The notes under the pieces are model-generated. The model saw nothing but the letters and a program-made list of their open reading frames with translations, made no database searches and was not told the origin of the DNA. A program made the position numbers and the translations under genes. 64,000 bases of DNA from Ilex aquifolium (Eukaryota > Streptophyta > Magnoliopsida > Aquifoliales > Aquifoliaceae). This document shows positions 57,243-64,000 of this stretch, piece after piece. The stretch covers positions 15,123,051-15,187,050 of the forward strand of contig OX637391.1 in NCBI GenBank assembly GCA_951799425.1, read 5' to 3'. Numbering within the stretch: position 1 is the first letter of the stretch; each line of letters starts with the position of its first letter.

Positions 57243-57951
57243 ATACTTAGAGCTCTCCTTGTGTTCATGTAATTCTATTTTTCTTTTTTCATGTATTTCG
57301 AACTCGTGTTCTGGAATACAAACTTTAAAAAGTAATTTCTGAATTTTTGTTTTGAATTGTGATGTGTTGTGATTTTGATTTGAGACATAATTCACATGGT
57401 TCTGTTTCTGCTTTACTTTGAACTCTCTTCTCCTTGTACTTCCCTTGCCCCCATTGCTTTGAGAAGTGCTTCAGTCCTTCTTAAAGCAAGATTATGGACT
57501 TTATGAGCTGCCAGGTTCTTTTGATGAACTAAGAAACTCATCATCCTGATGTGAGCACGGTTCTTGGAACTGAAGGTCTCAAAGACTTGATATGGAGATG
57601 CCAGGCTGCCAACCGAGCTGAGCTCAACTTAAGAGAAGTATGAGGAATATTCTGTTTAGGTGGGGTCAGACTTATTTTCCAATTGTATTGAGTGCGTTGG
57701 GAGGGGTTATCTTGTGCTGACTCACTTTCCCGCATTTACCCAACTGTTTTCCAAAACCCTAACCACCTTTATTAATTAGGAAACCAAAAAGACCGCCGAC
57801 TCTGCCTTCCGCGTGGTTCTTGGTTTCCTAACAGCTTACGATTTTCTTCAAGTCTCCTAATATCTCCTGTGTTTCTTTCTCTTTTTCCAAAATACTTCTG
57901 AGTTTCTTCTTGAATTTTCGTGGTTACTTTTTGTTTTCACCGTAATCTTTG
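57243..57951 (+). other. Spacer between the two antisense genes of D
   Basis: T-rich 3' end of the first gene with AATACAAACTTT (57316), a decayed relic of the 27-bp GAGCT repeat (57503-57545), and a region before the second gene (TTTATTAATTAGG at 57768). No other gene is seen. Confidence 0.45.
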
Positions 57952-59054
57952 ATGGCTACCTCCGTTACTTCTCTGTTCAAGGAACGCACTTCTTTCGGAA
58001 TCGACTGGAAGTGGCATTGTCGCTACTTGTCTCCTTCAACACTAGAGCCTTCTGATTTGGTAGCCATCAAAAAGCGATTCTTCCCCGATCTTGATTTGCC
58101 TCTGCGAGTCCCTACCCCTGACGAGCTTTGCAATTATCTTTCTCGAGGGGAAGTTTGCTTTCTTGAGGGTGCAATAGACATGGGACTTCGCCTTCCCATT
58201 CATCCTTCTATTGGGCGAGTTCTTCCCCATTATGGTCTATACCCCTCTCGCCTTTCCCCACGAGGATGGGCCGCTATGGTCAGCTTCTTCCTCTTTTGGC
58301 GTTTGTATGGCAATGGTAGATTCCCTTTTGTTGCCGAGTTCCTCTACTTCTTCGAGATCAAGGAAGACGATGTTCCCTGCTTCAGTTTTTTCCGTTGGAG
58401 GCAATTTGATTGACCTCTTTTGGTTTTAGATCTTCCTTCCAATCCTGAAGGGTGGTCTCGGCGCTTCTTTTTTGCTTCTGGGAAGTCCTGGCTGTCTCCT
58501 GAGCTGCGCTGTTCTGATACTAGGATTCCACGGTCCTGGAAAAGCTTTTCTCCCATTGGTATGCTCGAGCTGAGATCTCTTGAACTTTTTCCACGAAAAG
58601 CTATTCTTATTATATTCTTGTTGTGCAAGTCCTCCTGATCTGGATTTGCCAGAGATGATGAATGTTCATGAGTTGTTGCTTGTACAACCTAAGACTTTTT
58701 CAGAGTTAATGACGAAAGAGAACCTTTATCTGCTTGGGGCTGAGGCAACTGAATACGAGTTTTCCTCCTTTCCATATTCTCCTTAGACCTCTCCCTCTGA
58801 GTCTGAAGGAGAGGACACAAGTGAGGAAGAGGACTCTGATGAGGAGAGGGGTATTGGCTCAACTTCAAAGAGGCGTAAGAGGGACGACTCCTTCTCTCCG
58901 GACTCTCTTGCCACTGTTTTTCTTACCCCAGCAAGGTCAGAAGCTTCTCGACTCGCTCTACAAGGCTGAACAAGAAAGGGATGAGCTGAAGGAGGAGAAT
59001 GCGCGCCTGAAGGAGGAAGTCGCCGAGCTGAAGTCACATCTTAAGAAGAATTAG
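57952..59054 (+). pseudogene. Second antisense gene of element D, broken
   Basis: Starts MATSVTSLFKERTSF. The N-terminal domain has GEVCFLEGAIDMGLRLPIHP and PSRLSPRGWAAMVSFFLFWR, a clear paralogue of the first antisense gene's N-terminal domain. A TGA at 58411-58413 interrupts it. A likely intron runs from 58559 (GTATGC) to about 58629. Further on an acidic, Ser-rich part with the basic run SKRRKRDD follows after another stop (58784-58786). After a frame change the C-terminus is a short leucine-zipper-like coil (ERDELKEENARLKEEVAELK) ending at 59054. Confidence 0.65.
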
Positions 59055-59207
59055 GAGTTCTACCTCCTTGTATTCCCTTTTTCCCTCTGATCAATGAAAA
59101 TGCCCCTCTTCGTTTTATTTTTACATCCTTTTGAACGTTTGTATCAGTGAATTCTTGAATATCAGATCTTTCTCTTTGAACGTGTATGTGCATGTATGAG
59201 CTGAGGG

Positions 59208-61123
59208 ACTTGTTTTTCCTTTCTATGTCCATTTTGTTGAATGTAGGCGCAAAAATGATGTCTGCCGAGCTCCCGTTATCGATCAAAACTCGATGAACGG
59301 TCATGTTAGCTACCACGGCTCTTACCACCAATGGATCATCATGGGGGTATTGGCATCCCTCCAAATCGGAATCTGAAAAAGTGATAGCTGTGTCTAAGCG
59401 TGGTGCTTTGGATACAGTATGCACTTCGAGAGCTTCTTCGGCTCTGATTCGTCGAAGGTGCGCTTTCTTGGCTGAGTTGGACTCTCCGCCTCCCGCAAAT
59501 CCTCTAGATATTACTCTGATCTCACCTAGAGGCTGCTGATGCGGCGCAGGTGCCTGCTGTTGAGGTGGCAGCGGTGGAAGAGGTCGATTCTAATTGTCAT
59601 GGGCCACAAAGTGACGCAACTGTCCTCGTTGAATTAAGAACTCGATCTCCTTCTTTAATTGAATGCAGTCATCGGTATGGTGATCATGATCCCTGTGGTA
59701 GTCACAATACTTTGTGGGGTCTCTCTTTGCTGGATCCGCCTTCATCCGAGGTGGCCACCTTAGGAACTTCTCATTTTGGACCTCATACAAAACTTGGGAT
59801 ACATCGGCAGTGAGTGGGGTGAATCGCTGAGGTCCGTATCTAGGCTGTAGCTCAGGCTGCATGGGGCCCAAGCGGTCTCTGACATTTCCTCTTCTCTTCG
59901 GGGAGCGATCTCTATCCCTCCTTGGAGACCTTTCTCGCCCCTTTTCTTTTCTAGGACTTCGATCCCTTTTCTTCTCTTCTTTTTCCTTCTCCTTTCGTGA
60001 GGATGCACTCCCCACCTTGGAAAGGAGTGTTTCCTCACCATTTATGTACTTTTCTGTCTTGGCTAACACCTCAGCCATGCTCGCTTGAGGGTTCTTCGAT
60101 ATAGAGAACATTAGATCCTTTGACTGCACTCCTAATCCTGCAATGAAGGCAGTAATGGCAAACTTTTCGTTCGGGATATCTACCTTCAGAGATTCTGAAT
60201 TGAACCTCTGCACATAAGACCGCAGGTTCTCATCAGGCCTCTGCTTTATATTTAACAAGTAATAGCTCGGCTTTCTGTAGATCCGAGCTCCGATGAAGTG
60301 AGACACAAAGGAAATGGAAAGTTCTTTGAAAGAAGAGATCGAAGCTGGGGGGGGGGGGCCTATTGAACTATGCTAAGGCTGACCCCTTCAGGGTGATGGC
60401 GAAGGCCCTACATCGCACAAGATTCTGGTACCCGTGCAACTCCATTTGGTTTTTATAGGTGTTGAGGTGATCCACAAGGTCTTTTGTCCCATCGAAAACC
60501 TCTACATAAGGCACTCTGAACTTCGGAGGAAGGGGGAAATGTAATACCCCAGGAGTGAATGGGGATTCAGTTTGTTGCACCAAGGCATCCATTGTTACTG
60601 GGGTTTTGACCTTCACTGCCTCTCTTATGTGGCTGAGCTCTTGCTGTATGTCCTTGAAGCGGTGTTCCCAGTATTGCTCCATCCTCTCCTGCTGGAAAGG
60701 AAGGAAATCATTCCTCTGCAACCCTTCGTTCTGGCTTTGTGCATCTTCATTAATTCCCCTCCTAGGCGGCTGATGGGGTGTTTGACTGCTTTCTCCTCCT
60801 TCGTTTGCTTCTCCGAGGAGGTCAAGGCACTGTCGTTCCCTAGGAGGAAGATCATGCGGGCCTCGCCGGGGTGGTTGCGTCTGTTGATGACCTTGTAAGA
60901 GCTTCAAAAGCTCCTCATTTTGTTGGAGTAAGCGTCGATTGACTAGGCGAAGGGCGTCTAGTTCATTGTTAGCAGGAGGATCCACCGTAGGTGGGTCGTC
61001 TTCAGTGGTGGGGACGAAATCATAAAGATTTTCCGGTTGCCTTCCACTGGTGACCTCCTGGGGATTCTGCGTCCTTGGGGGATTCATCTGACTTTTACTC
61101 ATGTTTCGTGTAGAGACCATCAA
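59208..61123 (-). pseudogene. Gag and truncated protease of element D
   Basis: 61123-60368 is the N-terminal part with a Gln/Asn-rich coil and the start of the capsid core, ended by TAG. 60306-59590 continues the core, has the Arg/Ser/Glu-rich region (RSPRKEKGRERSPRRDRDRS) and the CX2HX4HX4C knuckle (CDYHRDHDHHTDDC), in a shifted frame; a 12-base G run at 60347-60358 marks the frameshift. After a further stop (59592-59590) the protease motif LIDNGSSADIIF is intact but the domain is cut near 59215 by the deletion that removed pol. Confidence 0.85.
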
Positions 61124-61162
61124 TCACTGAAAAATCAGTATATTTGTAACAAGAACTGTCGT

Positions 61163-61179
61163 TCCCACAGACGGTGCCA
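61163..61179 (-). other. Primer binding site of element D
   Basis: The minus strand reads TGGCACCGTCTGTGGGA, one base different from the site in A, three bases from the 5' LTR. Confidence 0.8.
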
Positions 61180-61182
61180 AAC

Positions 61183-61898
61183 TGATGGTGTAATTTCACG
61201 TGAATGAGCAGCGAGTTCAGTATGAATGGTTTGGAATAGGTCTGAGCTGCAAGGCTCATGCAAAAATGCTGGTAAATGCTTGGCGAAAGTGAGGAAAAGG
61301 GGAATGTACACAATGAAATTACAGTGGTTCACCGGCCTGGGAGCTCGGCTAGTCCACTCTTCAATGAAGACTCTTGCTCCTATTTTCTTATTGATGGCGT
61401 TGAGTGCGTTACAATGCAGTATGGAGGGAACTAGGGTTCTTCGTGGCTCTATCACCTATCTCCCCCTCAAAGGAGGCCTACCCCGCTTTTTATAGCCTCT
61501 TGCTTACCTCTAATCCGATTTTACTTCCTATAATGAAGGGATCTTTTCCCCTTACTCTCTCCAATCCGGGAGTTACCTAAAACCCCACATGGCTGGTTCA
61601 ACGAACTGTCTCCTGAGATATTTGCCTTCTACCCTAGGATCCTCCTTAATCTTTGGAGAGAATCTTGGTTGGTTAAAGATTTTATGCTTTGACTCCAGCT
61701 TGGCTATTACTTCGGAGGTGTTCGTCGTCATCTTGTTGTCCCCTCACCGCTTCCCATATCATTTTGCTTGGGGGGAGCTCCAACTATGACTGGACAAGCT
61801 CTGACTGTGGCTGGGCGAGCTCTGCGTATCTTGTCTGACCTTCCGAGCTGGGCTCATTTTCTAAGCTCGTGCTTTAAGGTTTATTTTAGGTATCATCA
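61183..61898 (-). repeat. 5' LTR of element D
   Basis: 716 bp, the same length as the 3' LTR. It is followed by GTTAC (61899-61903) and then by the continuation of the wax-synthase-like gene. Confidence 0.93.
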
Positions 61899-61994
61899 GT
61901 TACCTTTGCAGAGTACGCAGCAATGGGTTCATTTGTGAAAGATGTTGGCACGGCTTTAACGTTGAAGTATCTCAACAATGTAACAACAGTTTAG
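61899..61994 (+). pseudogene. Wax-synthase-like MBOAT gene, C-terminal part after insertion of D
   Basis: Counting GTTAC once, the frame continues without a shift from the piece ending at 53214: TFAEYAAMGSFVKDVGTALT and on to a TAG at 61992-61994. Plant wax synthases usually have a further hydrophobic segment (around a W-L-F-F-P motif) between the VT of the first part and an EY..-type tail like this one. It is absent, so an older in-frame deletion is likely. Confidence 0.6.
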
Positions 61995-62533
61995 GATTTG
62001 TTGTTACACCTCATATCACCACAAACAGAGGTGTTTTTTCCACTTTTCTTTTTAGTGGATTATTTACCGTTAATTTAAGTCGACCTTGTATAATGAGAAT
62101 TCGAGCAGAGAATTAGGAATATATAAAATTGGAGTTGGCTTATTTGGACTAAGATCTTGCAAAAAGTCATATAAAACTCACCATCCCAAAAGGACATCAT
62201 TATGTTTGGTGGCGTCTGCTAAGGATAATTAATGATTTCTTGATAACTGGTAGAATCGTTATTGGCAACAAAATGTCCAAGTTATATGCTTGTCCACATG
62301 GGTGGATCTCAATTTTTTTTCTTAATTATGTAGCTATATTTTTAGATATAATAAATTGTGTCTACCCTTAAAATTGACTTTGATTTGTTTATTTGTTAAT
62401 TCTTTTGATTTTAAGATCGCAATTCAATTTTAAATTGTTTGTAATATGACATACAATTGATTTTTAATTTTATAAGATTGATGATTAACTTGTTTCAATT
62501 GAATTCTAGAGCTACATTTATGCTTGTTTCAAC
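61995..62533. other. 3' flank of the host gene fragment
   Basis: AT-rich DNA, no ORF of interest, no recognisable RNA gene. It ends at the LTR of element E. Confidence 0.5.
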
Positions 62534-63219
62534 TGATAGTGTAAATCTACGCGAATGAGCTAGGGAACAGGATTATTTGATATGAACGATCTGCGTAGAG
62601 CGAAGTACGGTGTCTGAGCTACAAGGCTCATGCTTGATAGAGCAGGTTAATGTTTTGGGAACTGGGGAAAGGGGAGGATAGCAAGATTATAGTGGTTCAC
62701 CGGCCTGAGCTCGGCTAGTCCACTCTGCAATGGAGTCTCTGGCTCCTCTCTTTCTTATTGATCAAGTTGAACTTGTTACAATAGAATATTCAGGGTATTA
62801 GGGTTTCTCCCTCTCTTTTTTATAGCCTCATGCTTACCTCTAATTCGAAATCACCTCCTTTATTGAAGGGATCGTGCCCTATCTTCATCTATAATCTCGG
62901 GGTTACCTAAACTTCTTATGGCTGGCTCCGAATGGCGAGTTCTTTACCTTTTATCATGGGATCATCTCCTTGGTTTTAGGAGAGGATCCTGGTTGACAAC
63001 GGGTTTCTCGCCTTGGATTGGCTTAGTTCCCATTACGAGGGTATTTGTTGTCATTTTGATGCCTTCTTGTTATTTCTCAGTTCGTGTCTTCAGCTGGGAG
63101 CTCTAGTACCAGCTGGCAGAGCTCAGACCATTGCTGGATGAGCTCTGCTTATTTTACCTGGGCTCCCGAGCTGAGCTTACTGTCTAAGCTCGTGTCTGGA
63201 TTTACTTTAGGTATCATCA
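62534..63219 (-). repeat. 3' LTR of element E
   Basis: TGATAGTGTAAATC...GGTATCATCA. It shares blocks with the D LTR (GAGCTACAAGGCTCATGC, GTGGTTCACCGGCCTG, TTTTTTATAGCCTCATGC). The minus strand has a TATA box near 62817-62825. Confidence 0.85.
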
Positions 63220-63235
63220 GTTGCCCCCCAGCCCT
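63220..63235 (-). other. Polypurine tract of element E
   Basis: The minus strand reads AGGGCTGGGGGGCAAC directly before the LTR, identical to D. Confidence 0.8.
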
Positions 63236-63887
63236 TGCCTTAAGTTGGCTTAGGCAGGGGCTGACCTAATTCCCAAAATCGAGTTAGATCTGCATGCGGC
63301 TACCCCTGGTTTGGCACGTGACTTGTAGACCTTTGACGGTTTGCAGCAATCATGACTCTCCTCGATTCCCGCGCATGCCTCAGCCCACGTCTTTCAAGCT
63401 TTAAATACCCAAAACGGCTACCTGAACCGTTTCTTTGCACTGTTCATCTTCTCCTCTGTTTCTCCGAATTCCTTGCCTCTGTGAATTCTTGAGCCCCAGT
63501 CTTGAAGCTCTCTGATTCTTGCCCAAAATCGACCTTTCTGTGTTTGATTCGAAGGCTTAGCAGTGCTTCCCCTCTTGATTCGGTTCCGGATTTGTTGTTC
63601 GCTGCTCTTCCCCCTCTAGGTACGTTTTCCCTATCCTTTTTTAGACTTTTCCAACTCTGGACCCTCTGTGTTCTAGGTGGTTGCTGCGTTTTTGGGCCCA
63701 TAAGTTCTTCTATTTCTGGTCTCGTGATTGTTGCCTGTCTCCCCTTCCCCATTTCGTGGACTGGAGTTCCATCATGCACGTACTCGCTGTTGGGAGTTGC
63801 TGTGCTGACCCTAGGGTTATTAGGGAAAGTTTGAGTAGTGTTCCTCCTCTATACCGTTCCTTTAATCTTCCCTTTTCTTGCCCAAAT

Positions 63888-64000
63888 ATGTATGTTTCTT
63901 CTGGTGCTACTCGTTCCTCTGTTTCCCTATTAGGGGATCGATCTGAGGACACCGATTTGGGGGATGTTGGCGATGAGATTGATAAATTTCCTGGTGTGGA
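63888..64000 (+). CDS. First antisense gene of element E, partial
   Basis: Starts MYVSSGATRSSVSLLGDRSE and runs open to the window end (37 full codons). It aligns with the start of the antisense gene in D (MHASSGTNRSSAPP), including the GDVGDEIDKFPGV segment, which supports the start chosen in D. A TTTAAATA box lies at 63400-63407, in the same context as in D. Confidence 0.6.
   Translation, partial: MYVSSGATRSSVSLLGDRSEDTDLGDVGDEIDKFPGV

Larger units (their letters stand above)
53215..61898 (-). mobile_element. Tat-derived element D without RT, RNase H and integrase (8,684 bp)
   Basis: Both LTRs are 716 bp (53215-53930 and 61183-61898), flanked by GTTAC (53210-53214 and 61899-61903). Minus strand: gag and the start of protease only. 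Plus strand: two antisense genes that fill more than half of the internal part. By eye about 28 LTR differences (about 96% identity). A single deletion relative to B-like elements joins protease to the end of the second antisense gene (near 59215). It needs the enzymes of relatives to move. Confidence 0.92.
62534..64000 (-). mobile_element. Tat-type element E, 3' end only
   Basis: A minus-strand element cut by the right window edge. It has a 3' LTR (62534-63219, 686 bp), polypurine tract and the first part of the antisense region. LTR ends and polypurine tract match D, but the LTR body is clearly diverged, so it is a separate insertion of the same family. The presumed target duplication on this side is TCAAC (62529-62533). 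Confidence 0.85.

Overview
The window is plant nuclear DNA, almost certainly from a flowering plant and probably a dicot. It is nearly all nested transposable elements. This follows from several Ty3/gypsy elements of Athila and Tat type (minus-strand gag-pol, tRNA-Asp-type or CGCCGTCTGTGGG-type primer sites, dual RNase H, antisense extra genes), Copia-like LTR fragments, a CACTA element, two Mutator-like elements and LINE remnants. Only one piece of ordinary plant gene is visible: the C-terminal part of a wax-synthase-like MBOAT acyltransferase, split by an LTR element. The species cannot be named from this sequence. Element letters below are mine.

Layout. 1-2565: 5' end of a minus-strand Athila-like element (F: gag open at the window edge, primer site, 5' LTR). 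2566-5530: Copia (SIRE-like) 3' LTR piece plus non-coding internal DNA, then a (TA)n tract. 5640-17760: complete Tat-type element A with matched 1237-bp LTRs and 5-bp target duplication TATAT, sitting in the (TA)n tract. 17761-20094: AT-rich flank with a small hAT-like MITE. 20095-24050: CACTA-type element (TSD CAT) with hairpin subterminal arrays, a LINE tail and a TRIM-like remnant. 24051-27427: a second copy of the SIRE-like LTR, opened by a Mutator-like element (24718-26672) that carries an RTE-type LINE fragment.

27428-52705: old, decayed Tat-type element B, opened by the complete Athila element C (33066-47300, TSD GAGAT) and by a second Mutator-like element (50489-51585). 52934-62000: the wax-synthase-like gene piece, interrupted by the Tat-derived element D (53215-61898, TSD GTTAC). 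62534-64000: the 3' LTR and start of an antisense gene of a further Tat-type element E.

How the parts work together. In every Tat-type element here gag-pol reads on the minus strand, while one or two intron-containing genes read on the plus strand just inside the 3' LTR, behind their own TATA box. A has one such gene (one stop codon). B and D have two related ones in tandem. D has lost reverse transcriptase, RNase H and integrase, yet its first antisense gene is an uninterrupted four-exon, 808-codon frame. Element C carries, between pol and the env-like ORF, an intact 136-codon basic cysteine-rich ORF that resembles the nucleic-acid-binding proteins of Betaflexiviridae, and a copy of its LTR-promoter palindrome array with a TATA box directly before the env-like ORF. 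Coding regions for replication are broken in all elements, so none looks autonomous. Exon limits, LTR difference counts and family names come from reading by eye, not from database searches.
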